Shown here in pieces: positions 47,048-58,807 of a stretch of DNA of 64,000 bases. Under the pieces are notes generated by a model. The model was not told where the DNA came from and did no database searches. It saw only the letters and a list, made by a program, of their open reading frames with translations. Positions within the stretch are counted from its first letter, which is position 1. Every line of letters begins with the position of its first letter. The stretch comes from Branchinecta lynchi (taxonomy: Eukaryota; Arthropoda; Branchiopoda; Anostraca; Branchinectidae). The stretch covers positions 15,454,849-15,518,848 of the forward strand of contig JAKZAP010000001.1 of assembly GCA_023053575.1 (NCBI GenBank). The letters are read 5' to 3'. Position numbers and translations under genes: made by a program.

Positions 47048-47744
47048 AACAAGAAATCCAAGAATTTGCAAATTCCTAAATTTCATCCTCTGACCCGTGC
47101 GTCGGTCCGAGAGGAATACTGGCAATCAGTTTTCTCCATATCCTGCTAATTCTTCTGCCCAAGTTTTACGTAGTTTCATCCCATCCTTTATTTCTGGTCA
47201 TATCTTGTAAGTGTATTAGTTAATTTGTTTCGTGTCTGTGTATTTCGTAAATTTGTATTCTTCTTCTAGATTTTACCTATTTGGATTAAACTTGATTGAT
47301 ATGAACATCTAGCTCTTGTATTCAACCCAAGCTCATGAGCCTTGTTGACTTGCTTCATTCTTGGCCAATATCTGATGAAATTTGTTAACATGTACCTCAG
47401 AAATCATGGTTTATCGCAATATTTTAATTCAATAAAAAAAAACCGCGGCCCCGGCACGGCACGTGCCACTTGGTGTACATCGTTTTGGGAGTGAGCAACC
47501 CCTCGTTACGTCCATCACGAAGTTTTTCTCGACTGAGATGTGGAGATACTTCTGCACGGCGTGACGCTCTTTTTTTTGGCGGGAAACGCAGAATTGTTCG
47601 TTTTATTAGAACAAGTTTTCGACTTGAATAATAGCATCGACCGAGATATGAGTACATAGCAATATATTACTGATATGATCATGCCACTGTATTAGAACAG
47701 AATTGATTGTGCTAGCACAGAAACGCATGCCTGTTTTAGCAAGT
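47048..47744. other. Intergenic sequence between PRKG and BMP3-like genes
   Basis: Contains a diverged (ATTG)-type LINE tail at 47261-47300. The 77-residue minus frame 47424-47657 is unrecognised. Confidence 0.45.
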
Positions 47745-48048
47745 CCCGATGAAAAATTTGTAGCCTGCGTAGTAGTATGGTAGTAGTACGAAAACGTTGC
47801 ATGTAATACTATGTGATAGCAAAGAATACTATCATTTAATGTGCCTCAGACAGTTCCATTCTTATGTAGTAGTATCCAGTAGCATCCTGTCTTGCCATAG
47901 TAGTATCCAGTCTTGCTAATAGTAGCATATAGTAGTATGCAGCAACACGGTAGCCTTGAAGTAGAAGCATGTAGTAGCATCGTTAGTACTGCATGCTACT
48001 TTTTCGTACTACTTCATAGTACTGTTTTGAGACAAATTTTTCATCGGG
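47745..48048. mobile_element. Family F MITE, copy F2, 304 bp
   Basis: The termini are CCCGATGAAAAATTTGT and ACAAATTTTTCATCGGG, a perfect 17-bp inverted repeat. The interior is a series of GTAGTAGTATCCAGTAGCAT-like words in both orientations. It is the best preserved F copy. Confidence 0.8.
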
Positions 48049-48341
48049 GTGTTCCAAAGAGCATCGAAATGTTCCACATACTCTGCAGCGCCTCTCTGGC
48101 CCAGTGCATTCGTACAGTACCGGCATAACCAATGCCATTCCTAGACCTCACCACCATCTCGTACAGGATGTTCCAGTATATAGACGAGCATCTGTATTGT
48201 TCTGCTTTATCCTCCGTAGTCCTCTATCAAACGGCAACAACAATACTACATTAGCTGCGTTCTTTGTCACGGGAGTTCTCACCGGTGGTCTCCGGTTTTT
48301 CCTATAAGGGTTTTTTGCATCCACCGGTGACTTCTTACCAG

Positions 48342-48430
48342 TGATGATGATGATGATGATGATTTTATTAACGCACTTAAGGAGAGGAAATAGTGCAGTA
48401 TAGACAAAAAAAAGGAAAAAATTCACTTTA
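48342..48430 (-). repeat. Non-LTR 3' tail with (ATC)n
   Basis: Minus-strand TTTGTCTATACTGCACTATT then TCCTCTCCTTAAGTGCGTTA, ATAAAAT and (CAT)7. It is the same family as 35370-35450. Confidence 0.6.
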
Positions 48431-49687
48431 TTTTTAACATTTATAACCCGTCTTAAAAACAGTCTTATAACCCGTTTTTGAACTAACCAGTGTCCGGTTT
48501 TATCGCACCGGTGTGGACTAACCATTACCTGCTCAGGACCCCAGCTTCAGCGAGGAGCTAGCAAGTTTTCATCAATTCACAGGTGAACCAAAAGAAGGCG
48601 TTTTAAGAGAAGAAACCGGGCACTGGTGACTAAACACCAGAGACAGCCAGGAGTGCAACGAACGCAGCTATTGTAGCTTTTTGATATTTGTACCATGTTC
48701 ATTTTGTAACGCTCGACCAAAATCGCCCAGTACCATTTCTCCGGGTCGACAGCGGTATTATACAACCGAGTGTATTATAGTATTATACGCGCCTAACAAG
48801 CTACCTTTTGTTCGTTGTCAGAAGGCTTATGCTTTGGACAGATGACCAGGTTTTCCCGGATGTCCTCTCTCTATATGCACCGATTCCGGTGTCCGAAAGC
48901 TGAAACACTTTTCCGAACGGAAATGGTGCCGGTGCTGAAAATCCAGGCAGGAATTACAGACCTCGACCCCCAAACCCTGATCGTCTATCTGCATAATTAT
49001 TAGGTAAGTTTTCGACAATTTTTATATTCCACAAATTTTTATATACACACAAATTTAGCCAAGGGTTCGTTTACCCTTGTTACAGTTACTTACCTCTTCC
49101 AACAGTTACTTAACTTTGAACAGTGCCATTTCATGCACCTGCTGCGACAAAAGCAAAATACTTGTCTGTCAAAGCAGTTCCATAAGTGCCTTTGTAATAA
49201 CCTTTGAGTGTATGTATTGTGTGTTTATTTAGGCTTATTTAGCAACAAACTCCACTGCTGAAACTCAAGTAACTGTTGAAAGAAGCATAGTCTACCCTCT
49301 ATCATAAACCGCGGATTTTACGAATTTATGGATGTTCACGAGTCAAAGACAACGACAGTGATAAAGCTCAGGGATTCATAGATGACAAGTCGATCGCCCT
49401 CACACGATCACAGGCTCAAACAACAAAAGGAACAATGTTCAATCAGGCCTGGATAATTTTACTCTTTAGCCCACGAAATTACTTAAAAGTTCTTCTGTAA
49501 AAAGTTCTTTCTCCGTGCTAAAAGGAGTGTTGACGTACACGTCAATTATACTGACCAGCGAGCCTGACACTCCACTCTAAAACTCCGTCAATATAAACCA
49601 ACACGTCAGATTGCTTTTTCATGGCCTTCTTCTGTGGATGCACAGCAATTGTGTCAGGTTTCCACAAGGTTTCTGGTATGTGCTGAC
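48431..49687 (-). other. Intergenic sequence and probable 3' UTR of the BMP3-like gene
   Basis: The minus-strand AATAAA (plus TTTATT at 49224-49229) lies 459 bp past the BMP3-like stop and could be its polyadenylation signal. The rest up to 48431 holds no recognised feature. Confidence 0.4.
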
Positions 49688-49879
49688 TCAGCGACAGGCG
49701 CAAGACTCAGCTGACATCTCCGGATAATTTTTAAGCACAACGTTTCTCTTGGCATCGAAGTACAGCAACGTCAGTGAGGATAGCGACTTCGGAACGCAGC
49801 AAGGGGTTGGAATGGATGGATACTTTCCAAGAGACTGGAGAAACTTCTGCAGGGTAGCGTGGTTGGATGTGGGGATTTC
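49688..49879 (-). CDS. BMP3: BMP3/GDF10-like TGF-beta ligand, last exon (second half of mature domain)
   Basis: The acceptor on the minus strand is TTTTTTTTCAG (ends 49880). The exon opens in phase 0 and ends with TGA. It encodes EIPTSNHATLQKFLQSLG, then PTPCCVPKSLSSLTLLYFDA and KRNVVLKNYPEMSAESCACR. SNHATLQ, PCCVPxxLSSLTxLYFD and the terminal CxCR are hallmarks of the cystine-knot ligands. The run NVVLKxYPxMxxESCACR is the BMP3/GDF10 form. It supplies the last four of the seven mature-domain cysteines. An intron inside the mature domain at this point is a further BMP3/GDF10-like trait. The open frame extends upstream to 49936 only through the polypyrimidine tract. Confidence 0.97.
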   Translation of the reverse strand, partial: EIPTSNHATLQKFLQSLGKYPSIPTPCCVPKSLSSLTLLYFDAKRNVVLKNYPEMSAESCACR

Positions 49880-50691
49880 CTGAAAAAAAATAATATCATA
49901 ATTTTGCTCTTTCGTTTCGGCGTTGTGACACTCCACAGTCGATCATTCAAGGTGTGGATCGCTAAACGACGAAGTTATGTATACAGAATAATAATCACAA
50001 TAAGTAATAATAATTTATTAGCACAAACAAACCTTAGACAATGGCAATGATAGTAACAAATTATTGGCATCTCTATCAGGCCTGCAAATAATACCAATTA
50101 TTGCAGTGACGAATATATCTGGTACCGCTAATTGTCAAACATAATAAAAAACACGTACCGGAGGAGCGAACAAAAATAAAGTAAGAGTAGGTCCGTAGAC
50201 TATGTAGGCTACCGTTCACGTTCAAACAAAACAGCTTAAAATAAACGCCACCTTTAACTTTTCTTTAACCGTGTTCTTCTTTTAACTGTTAACTTTAATT
50301 TCCAAAAAACGTTTTCTTTAAAGGACATTAATTATTTATGCCTAAGTTTATAACTGAAAAGATATGTAAAAGAAACAAAGAAAAACATGCTTTAAAAGTC
50401 TTAGTGTTCTTAGAACAATGATCCACAGTCGAAAAAAGGCCCAAATTCGTCATAATTAGATGGGCCACGTCCGTAGCATGGACGAATCCAGGTTGTCAAA
50501 CACCATCCTAAGTTCGGAGCGATAAGAATGATGTCGACGACAAAGACCAAGAAACCTGATCCGTCGCACCTAACACAGGGACTTTGCTAACAAACAGGAA
50601 AGCCTAGAACATAATTGGGAGGATATTTGTGGCAGCAGACCGAATACTGGCGTCTTCGATAGGATGATCTCTAAGGTATAAAGTAAGGTAA
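49880..50691. other. BMP3-like intron (between mature-domain exons), first part
   Basis: AT-rich, no recognised element. Confidence 0.5.
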
Positions 50692-50906
50692 TGGTGGGTT
50701 TACACACTGCGTAAAATCCGAGCGTATTTTGAAATCCGAGCGTATTTTACGCACGTTTTGAGCTTGAAAAGATTTCTAGCAATACGGACGTAAATAGAGA
50801 AATAGGTCCGTTTTGTATTCAAAAACGTTCGTATTGCTAGGAATCTTTCCACGCTCAAAACGTGCGTAAAATACGCTCGGATTTTACGCAGTGTGTAAAT
50901 GGACCA
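50692..50906. mobile_element. Family K foldback MITE, 215 bp, TAA target duplication
   Basis: TTTACACACTGCGTAAAATC then CGAGCGTATTTT on the left is matched by the reverse complement on the right, continuing through ACGCACGTTTTGAGC and TAGCAATACG so that almost the whole element is one hairpin. The left arm has an extra GAAATCCGAGCGTATTTT duplication. TAA flanks both ends (50689-50691, 50907-50909), as in PIF/Harbinger insertions. Confidence 0.8.
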
Positions 50907-51010
50907 TAAGGTTGTTCATAGCTATCCGCAAATTGCAATGAGGTAATGAATGATCTATAATGAACAGCCCGAGGACGTAACTGCAGAAAAGAAAATATAG
51001 AAATAATAAC

Positions 51011-52150
51011 AACAAGTGCAAAGCAGCTCATATGGCACTTGCAAGCCCGATGAAACAAATTTAGACTGTGTAGTTGTACGTAAAAGGTATATGTATTGAT
51101 ATGTACTAGTATCGAGCATTTTGATTGAACCTGCCTCAGATCGGGCTAACCGTAAGCAGTAGTATCCGGTAGCATCCAGTCCTACTATATAGCATCCAGT
51201 GTTGCTAGTAGTAGCATGGAGACGCAACAGTTAGCACTATACGCTATAAAAATTACAACTCCATACAATTAATTCTCAAAAATTTTGCATCGGGTGACTG
51301 GGTCAGAGGATGAAAATAGGAATTTAGGAATCTGTGGGTTTGTTGTGGGGAACTTCGAGGGGGGGGGATACCGCAAATATCTTGATAAACTTGGACTGGA
51401 GGATCAAGATCATAGGATTGTAATCGTGACAAAATGATCGCAAAAATGATCGTGAGCCCTTCGGGATCAGGAACATCTATCGTTTGGTAAAATGTACTTT
51501 TTTTTCCTTTCGGTTAAGATTATAGGGCCTCGAAATTAATTTTTAAGCAAAAACCTGATAGCACAAAGGTCATGGGCCCTCGAAGTCATGAAATGTATCA
51601 TTTGGTCAACACTTTTTTATTTTTACTTCGCGGTTAAGATGCAAACTTTATTGAGCTAGAAATTAACCTCTACGAAAAACCCCTGAGGCAAAAATGATCA
51701 TGGGCTTCTAGGGATCATGAAAATGTATATTTAGCTCAAAGTATTTTCATACTTTGCAATTCAGCTGAGTACTTTAAGGGATGGTCGTATCTGGGAAGTG
51801 ACAGTTTCTAAGCCATTCGTTTCAAGTTTGTTGGTGCCTAATATTGAAGCCAAGTTTCATTATCCTAGCACATCTGGAAGTACCTTAACTCGCGATCACG
51901 GGAATTCGTCCCCCCCTCCCCTCCAACTTCTCCACAGTACCCAAATCTGTCCCAAAACTGTCACTGATATATCTAGGCCTTGTGCTTGTTCTTCCCACCA
52001 AGTTTCATCCCGATCGGCGTCACACGATTTCCGGTACCCCCTCCGCCCCCCCCCCCCCAACATACATTTATCGGATCCGGTACGGACCTGAATTAGGACA
52101 TCCGAGACACAAGGTCTTTCCAAATATCAAGTTTCATTAAGATCCGAATT
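51011..52150 (-). mobile_element. Family B element, copy B6a, with F3 inserted
   Basis: The 3' end is ACAAGTGCAAAGCAGCTCAT then ATGGCACTTGC. The match is broken by F3 (51046-51294) and resumes with GGGTCAGAGGATGAAAATAG. Core units with CAAGTTTCATTATCCTAGCA continue to about 52150, where the 5' part is missing. Confidence 0.75.
51046..51294. mobile_element. Family F MITE, copy F3, nested in B6a
   Basis: Termini CCCGATGAAACAAATTT and AAAAATTTTGCATCGGG, with internal AGTAGTATCCGGTAGCATCC and GCATCCAGTGTTGCTAGTAG shared with F2. Its position inside B6a dates F activity after B. Confidence 0.75.
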
Positions 52151-52404
52151 ATTATTATTACTATTATAGGAAAGGTCGGGGTGACCCGGACACTAATATT
52201 CCTTGTCTCACTAGGCCGCGATTTCTTGTCGGATTTACACCCTTTCTCTTGTCAAACATGTAGAATATCTGGGAGAATAGCTGTTAATGTTTTCTACATC
52301 AGGTTTTTAAAATATTTGTTCTGATCCAACCCCGTCCCCATCGGGTTGATTCGGACATTATTTTCAAGGTACTATTTTTTACTCAACTTGGTTTAAGTAT
52401 ACAA

Positions 52405-53950
52405 ACAAGAGCTGTAAGCTCATATGCCACTTACATGGGTTAAGATGTATTGTTTGATCAAAAGTAAGTTTCGACTTTGCGGTTAAGATGCGCACTCTAA
52501 GGGAGCTAGAACTTCATTTGTAAGCAAAACACTTGAGGCAAAAATAATAATGGGCTCTTGGGGATCATGAAAATGCATATTTTGCTTAAAAGTATTTTTG
52601 TTACTTTGCGGTCAGGATTTGGGAAGTAGCGATTTCTCAGCAAATCTTGTTGAATCTCTAATATTCCAGCGATGTTTCATCGTCCTAGCACATCCGGAAT
52701 TACCTTAACTCACGATCACCAGAATCCCAGACCCCCACCCCTCCACCAGCTCCACCCACAATACCCGGAGCCAATCCTGATATGCAAATGATTTATCCAT
52801 AGTATCTGTTTGTTATTCCCGCAAAGTTCGATCACGATCACACCAGTCTAAGCGGGTCAAGTATTTACCGCCACCCCCCTCTCAACAGTTGTCGGATCCG
52901 GTCCGGAAATGAAAAAGATCACCAAAGCGAAATGTCCTCTGTTCAATTATTAAATTTCACTCGAATCCGGTCACCCGTTCCAAAGTTACGCATGACTCAA
53001 TATTCCGGATTCCCTTCCCTCCACTCCCCCCTAAGATTATCATATCGAATTTTTGTTTTATTTCCAAGTCACTTCGACCGGTTCCCTGATATGCCTCCCA
53101 AGTTTGGTCGTGAAAATCCCCAAACAATGAATTCTGCCCCCCCCCCCCAAGTGTCCGGATCCAGTCCAATTGTGTAAAAGATTTACCTGGAGCAGATGTT
53201 TGTTCTTCCCAGCAAGTTTCACTCCGATCCCTCCATTCTAACCGTTTCTCGAGAATCCCCCCCCCCCACTCCCCCCACAGTGCCCTGAGCCAATCCGGCT
53301 CTGTAAATGATCCATCCATAGCATCTGTTTGTTATTCCCACAAACTTCCATCCCGATCTCTTCAGTCTAAGTGGGTCACGTATTCCCCCCCCCCCCCCCC
53401 AAATAGTTGTCGGATCCGGTCCCGATATGAAAAAGATCACCAGAAAAATGTCCTCTGTTCAATTATTAAATTTCACTCGAATCCGATCACCCGTTCCAAA
53501 TCTACGCATGACTCAGTATTCCGGATTCCCCTCCCTCCACTCCCCCCCCCCACGATTATCAGATCGATGAAATTTTTATTTTCAAGTCAGTTTGATTGGG
53601 TCCCTGATATGCCTGCCAAGTTTCGTCGTGAAAATCCCCAAAACCGCCACCACCGGAATTTCGATACCCCCCCCCCCCCAAGTGTCCGGATCCAGTACAA
53701 TTGTCCAAACGATTTATCTAGAGCAGATGCTTGTTCTTCCCTGCAAGTTTCACTCCGATCCCTCCATTCTAACCGTTTCTTGAAATTTCCAGTCCCCCCC
53801 CCCAACTCCCCCCTAGCTATCGAATCCGGTCAAGACTTTAAACGGACATAATATACATAATATACGAAGTTTCATTGTCCTAGCACATCTGGAAGTACCC
53901 TAACTCGAAAAAGTGTGACAAAAAAACCGGACCGACCGACATAACGACAG
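52405..53950 (-). mobile_element. Family B element, copy B6b (5' hairpin missing)
   Basis: The 3' end is ACAAGAGCTGTAAGCTCATA then TGCCACTTAC. The core repeats GCAAAGTTCGATC, GGATCCGGTCCGGA-like units and poly-C tracts, including 53383-53400. It reaches CCTAGCACATCTGGAAGTAC and GACCGACCGAC but lacks the GGCACTTG hairpin after it. Poly-C tracts produce the frames at 52957-53805. Confidence 0.75.
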
Positions 53951-54982
53951 ACCCGACCCCTCTCCCCCCCCTCTCCCGTTCATGGGCAGCTGGGCCTAGA
54001 TTTCCCATGGGTTAAGTTCGTCTATGACTCTTGTATGTTTGGGGAGATATATCTATGGATGAGGATTTGGTGTAACATCAACAAATAAGACGCCACGACG
54101 TACTTTAATCTTTAATGAACAGATGGAAACTGGACTGTTTTGTCATATGATCGATTATATGCCGTACTTAATGAATTGTGACAAAGGGGGCATTAGTCTG
54201 CTATGAATTAGTTTATTGCACTTGTTATTACCTTGCTCATGAACAAGAGGTTTAAAGGGTGGAATTGGCTGGCAGACCATTCAGTGTTCGAACAAATGCT
54301 ATTCGTGCAAGATCTTCAACATTTCTTTGGGTTTATACTGACGGTTTGCTTATATTTAAAGCTTTTAAAGGGGGGGGGGATTACAAGGTTATTTCAATAC
54401 TTTGTTTGGTTATTGGGGAAGAGAAATATCTTGGTTCTAAAGATGTTTGTAAATAAATGTGATAAACATTTTACTTTTACACTCCACGTCTGAGCTCTTG
54501 CGCACTTGTTTACTTTATTATTGCCAATTCTGTTAACAAAAAACACGAAAACGATTCTGATAATATCATTTTGTATTTTCTTAACTCAGTTTCGGGGTTT
54601 TCTGGGGTATCGGTAGCAAAGACTGTCTGAATCAACCCCTTCAAAACTACCTGAACTAACCCCACCCTGACTGAAATAACAAAATGGCGTACCATAGGAA
54701 AACCAAGTGATCTATCTAGAAAATACTAAGCAGGCTCTAAGCCCCGATCACTAAGCTATACATGACCGTTTAATTGCCTTGCAGTTACCGTTAAACTTCG
54801 GGGTACAGCTTTCTAACCTACTATGTGAAAAACTCTTACCTCAAGAAAACAATTTTTTCTACTTTTTGTCAAAACCATGAAAGCAAGGACCATAAGACTT
54901 TGGTACAAAGTTTGATCACTAGAAGGCAGATGTTATGTATTTTATTCAGATTTTAGCGACAACTTTTAATATTTATTTTGCC
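53951..54982. other. BMP3-like intron, unrecognised sequence
   Basis: No shared repeat or conserved frame. The two overlapping frames at 54233-54493 include a poly-G run and look incidental. Confidence 0.5.
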
Positions 54983-55222
54983 GGTGACCAGACCAACCCC
55001 GTGTCCGATCCAACTCCGAGCTCCCCTACCTCAAGATTCTGGACTCCCCCTCCTTCCACTCCCCCACGGTGGTCGGTCGGATCCGGGAAGCGACTATTTC
55101 CAAGTTAGTTTGGTCAGTTCGTCTTCCAAGTTGCATCATCCTAGCACTTCCGGAAGTGCTAGGGACCGACCGACTGAAATGTGATCGGTATATGGCACCT
55201 AAGCGAAACTGCAAGTGCCATA
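54983..55222 (-). mobile_element. Family B fragment B7 (5' end piece)
   Basis: CAAGATTCTGGACTCCCCCT through CAAGTTGCATCATCCTAGCA, GACCGACCGACTG and hairpin TGGCACCTAAGCGAAACTGC then AAGTGCCAT. Only the 5' block and about one core unit remain. Confidence 0.7.
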
Positions 55223-55954
55223 TAAAACACGCACACAATTTCAAAGATGTTCAGTCACAAATGAGAAAGAAGCTAAGTGGTAAACGGCCTAGGTTGAATG
55301 ACATTGAAAGCTGCCGTTTCGTTTATGTTCCCTGCTCCACCGTCCCCAGTGTGCACATGAGTCTGCTCCATCTTCTTTACCCACTTCTTCTTGTGAAACA
55401 ACCCAACAAATCACGTCCTATGTTCAACACTTACTATTCATCAACCGTCAAAAGTAATAAGACTCTACAGAGAGCTCACGCAGTGCCCGACAAAGCAGCA
55501 AGACAAACAATTTACTTTTAACTACCGACCACCCTAGCCGAGTATGTGAATTGTAATTCGAGTTTATTAGTACCACTCAAGGTGGAGTGTTTTTTAATGA
55601 AAAAGCAACCCGACATCTGCCCTCCTCCCCTCCCCAACAGGAAGTTTGCTGAGGGTCAGTGATAATTGAAGACACCGTGATTTATGGGATTACCAGAGTT
55701 GTAAGAAAGCCACAGCACAATGGCTAAAGTGTCAGTTCAATGCGCAACCCGAAAAAGTGGCGACTTTTATTATTCACTTTTTGTTTATTTGATGACCCCA
55801 CATGCAGGTGATGTCAGCAAAGTTCAAATAATCAATCAACATGAGAAAAAAACTAGTAATATCTTAAACATATTGACAGATAGGATCACTTTCTAATTCG
55901 AACTGAGAATTATTGTGCTGCGAAAGAAACAACTTGGTTTTGTAGTTTTTTTTT
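55223..55954. other. BMP3-like intron, unrecognised sequence
   Basis: The 150-residue frame at 55069-55521 begins in B7 and continues here without any family resemblance. No other feature. Confidence 0.45.
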
Positions 55955-57135
55955 GGGATCCCAAAAAGTAAGTGGAGGGATACTTATGACATCGCAAAAG
56001 TTGTCCGTCTGTCCATCTGTGCGCACTATAACTCTCCACGGGAATGAGATATTTTGATGAAACTTGGTGTGAGGATTCTTTTGGGTCAAGAGTAAGGTCA
56101 AGTTCGTAGATGGGCTCTGTAGCCCTACATTTAGGGGTGCGGGAGGGGGTTTAAACTAAGGGGCAAATGAAATATTTTTAAACAGATAATGTGATAGTCG
56201 ATGATGAGGTAAGAAGACATGCTGAACACGATGCTGAAAACCACTTTGTCATCGGACAAATAGTTCGTCACAAATAGCGAATCCGGCCAAAACCGGAAAG
56301 TTTGTTAAAAGTAAAAGTTTTATTTAAAGTTGATTAGATGTTTGACTTAGGGGTAGGAAGACATGCTGAACACGGTGGTGAAAAACATTTTCTCGACAGA
56401 CAAGTAGTTCGCCCGGATCCGGCCAAAACCAGAAAGTCTGTTAAAAGTAAAAGTTTTATTTGAAGTTGATTAGATGTTCAATTTAGGGGTAGGAAAATAT
56501 GCTGAACTCGACGGTGGAAACCATTTTCTTGCTGGATAGTAGTTCGCCCGGGATCCGGCCAAAACCGGAAAGTTTGTTAAAAGTAAAAGTTTTATTTGGA
56601 GTTGATTAGATGTTCAGTTCAGGGGTAAGAAAATATGCTGAATTTTCTACCCGGACAAGTAGTTCGCCCGGAATCCGGCCGAAACCGGAAAGTTAGTAAA
56701 AGTTTCATTTGTAGTTGATTAGATATCTGATTTAGGGGTAAGAAAAGATGCTGAATCCGTGTATGACAATCATTCTTTACCCGGACATAAAGTTCGACCG
56801 GAATCCGGCTTGAGCCGGAAAATTTTCTATAAGTTAAATTTTTATTTGAAGTTTATATTAGATGTTCAACATTGGGGGAAGAAGATACTCGGAGTTCGTT
56901 TTTGAGCTTTCTTTTTTTGCTGGACAAGTAGTTCAATACAGATATGACTTATAGCGGTAAACACACATGCTGACTCCATATCTGAACTTGGTTTTCTCAG
57001 ATGATTAGCTATTTAGCTTTAATCTTTTTCTGAATTTTATTAGTAAAAATGTTCAAGGAGACTGGCGAAGATAAGACCCAATTGTCTGGATCAAATATTG
57101 AATCTTTGGGATCCCATCGAAACCTTTGGTCTTGT
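55955..57135 (+). mobile_element. Family A element, copy A8, complete
   Basis: GGGATCCCAAAAAGTAAGTG, short GTCCGTCTGTCC microsatellite, GATGAAACTTGGTGTGAGG, five to six core units, end GGGATCCCATCGAAACC then TTTGGTCTTGT. Its end region (CTTGGTTTTCTCAGATGATT, GTTCAAGGAGACTGGCGAAG) is like A4 and A7. Confidence 0.88.
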
Positions 57136-58242
57136 TTTCCTAGTCCTCTGATTTCATCTTATTACTAGAAGATGGTAGGGGCTCTAACGTGTGCGGTTTA
57201 AAGTGTAGACCTCTGGCCCGATTTATAAATATGACATTGCATTTTGGAAAGCTTCGTAGAACACTTGCCCGGTGCTAAAAAGAATGGTTTTTGCTTGTCA
57301 TCGAACCAGAGCCATCGGAAGTGGAGTTGTATAGCCTATGTCAGAGAGGACTATCTGAAGTTATCCAGCGAAGCTTTTGTTTCATCAAACCATGTTTCTG
57401 CTTTCGAGTGGAAAGCTCCGTTCTAGCAGGCAAGCAGACAGGCACCAGTTTCAAACTGAAGGTCCTAAAAAGTATAAAGATGAACTGGCTGCCGAGCTGG
57501 CTGCAAATTCAATTTCGTCCCTACTTCCGATATTCTTTTTTTTTGTTCAACGCCGACGGACAGTCATGTGATTACAGATTGTGTCGAGTTCTTCTTCTTG
57601 GATTGGAACATACCATTTTGAAAACTTCTATGGGTTGACAAAGTTAGCATTAAACCGTTAGCGAAGAAACAAAACACTTCACGTTGCCCAGGCAACGTAG
57701 GTCTAGTTTTAAATTCAGATCACTTTCGAGTGGTTATATTTTAGTTTAGCCTTTCCGTCAAATTATATACATGAAGTTACTCAGGTCGGTAGGCCCATGG
57801 AAAATTGGTAGAGGGGAGAGCAAACTAATTTTTACCAGTTGGAGTAGCTGACTGAAACCGAACAGGTTCGGTGATGGAAAATCCAAATGATTTTCATTCC
57901 ACAGCTTTTACCTTGGGCAGTGCGTCATAAGTTACCCTTCAACAATTCCTTTTAGCGCTCAGATATGGAATAATATTCTGTATGAAATCCCAAACATACC
58001 CAGAAGTCAAGTAGTCGAGACCATAGAAAAAGGTTTAGCTGTATGAGAATTTCTTACCGGCAGGTGCTAGTCTGCTTTGAACTGTTCGTAAGAGGCTAGG
58101 ATTTTTTGGTTACTATAATAATCAAGCTAAATTCAAACAACAAAGTACCCCGATGGCAAACAAGATTCAATGAGGAAGAGATTGGGCTCGGCTTAATTGT
58201 AGGCTATTATGTCACGTTGAACAGGACAAAGATTCCCTTTGA
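57136..58242. other. BMP3-like intron, unrecognised sequence
   Basis: The overlapping frames at 57244-57638 show no recognised domain. No shared repeat was seen. Confidence 0.45.
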
Positions 58243-58401
58243 CAAGGCCGTATCCAGGGGGGGGGGGGTAGGGGGTTGACCCCCCCCCCCCCCCCCGAAA
58301 CATACAAAAATAATCATTCTTATAGGCTTTTCTCTCTGATCTATGTCTTTTTTGTACTCCCCCCCCCCCCCCCCCGAAATAAATTCCTGGATACGGGCCT
58401 G
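58243..58401 (-). mobile_element. Family C MITE, copy C2, 159 bp
   Basis: CAAGGCCGTATCCAGG at the left and CCTGGATACGGGCCTG at the right, reverse complement of C1 including ACATACAAAAATAATCATTC then TTATAGGC. It has three homopolymer G/C runs. Unlike C1 no 8-bp duplication is visible. Confidence 0.75.
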
Positions 58402-58624
58402 TAGTACAACAGAAATGCGCAACCGCAAGGATCTGACAAGTGAACTTGCAAACCAGTACTGCAATGATCATTCTACCTTATTTTACTGAGCCAGACAATG
58501 TATTTTATAAGATATACATGCACATATGCGACCTTGCTCTTCCATGCAGCTTCAAATCTTAAATGGCTACAATTTCCTACGATGCATAAACAAATGTAAA
58601 CAAAAATGTACCCTACTTATATAC

Positions 58625-58807
58625 CTTTGAACTGGGACTCAAGCAACTGCCACTGCAGTAATTGACTTCAATCCTCCTTGGAGAAATCATCCAATCTGAC
58701 CAGCCAAGGTCAGTGGTGTCGACGACAAACCGTTTCAGACTACATGGACCCAAATCATCCTTGGGCTGACGCTTCTCGGAGATATGGTTTGGGATGTCGT
58801 TCGAGAT
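58625..58807 (-). CDS. BMP3: BMP3/GDF10-like ligand, middle exon (start of mature domain)
   Basis: The acceptor AAATATTTCAG ends at 58808 and the donor GTATAT starts at 58624. 61 codons, phase 0 on both sides. It encodes a linker (ISNDIPNHISEKRQPKDDLG), then PCSLKRFVVDTTDLGWSDWM and ISPRRIEVNYCSGSCLSPSS. The pattern C-(x)n-DLGWSDWMISP-(x)n-NYCSGSC is the finger-1 region of a TGF-beta superfamily ligand. ISPxxxxxxYCSGxC is the BMP3/GDF10 wording. It supplies three of seven cysteines; the other four are in the last exon, reached by an 8.7-kb intron with matching phase. Confidence 0.97.

Noticed and set aside
48148..48525. 125-codon minus-strand frame
   Set aside because: It includes a run of isoleucines from the (ATC)n tail of a retrotransposon and has no recognisable domain.
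52957..53851. Several glycine- or proline-rich frames (GGGG, PPPP)
   Set aside because: They arise from poly-C tracts in family B units and occur on both strands.
57244..57638. Overlapping frames of 60, 115 and 64 codons considered as an exon
   Set aside because: No domain, no good splice sites in any common frame, and no support from the neighbouring BMP3-like exons, which are on the other strand.
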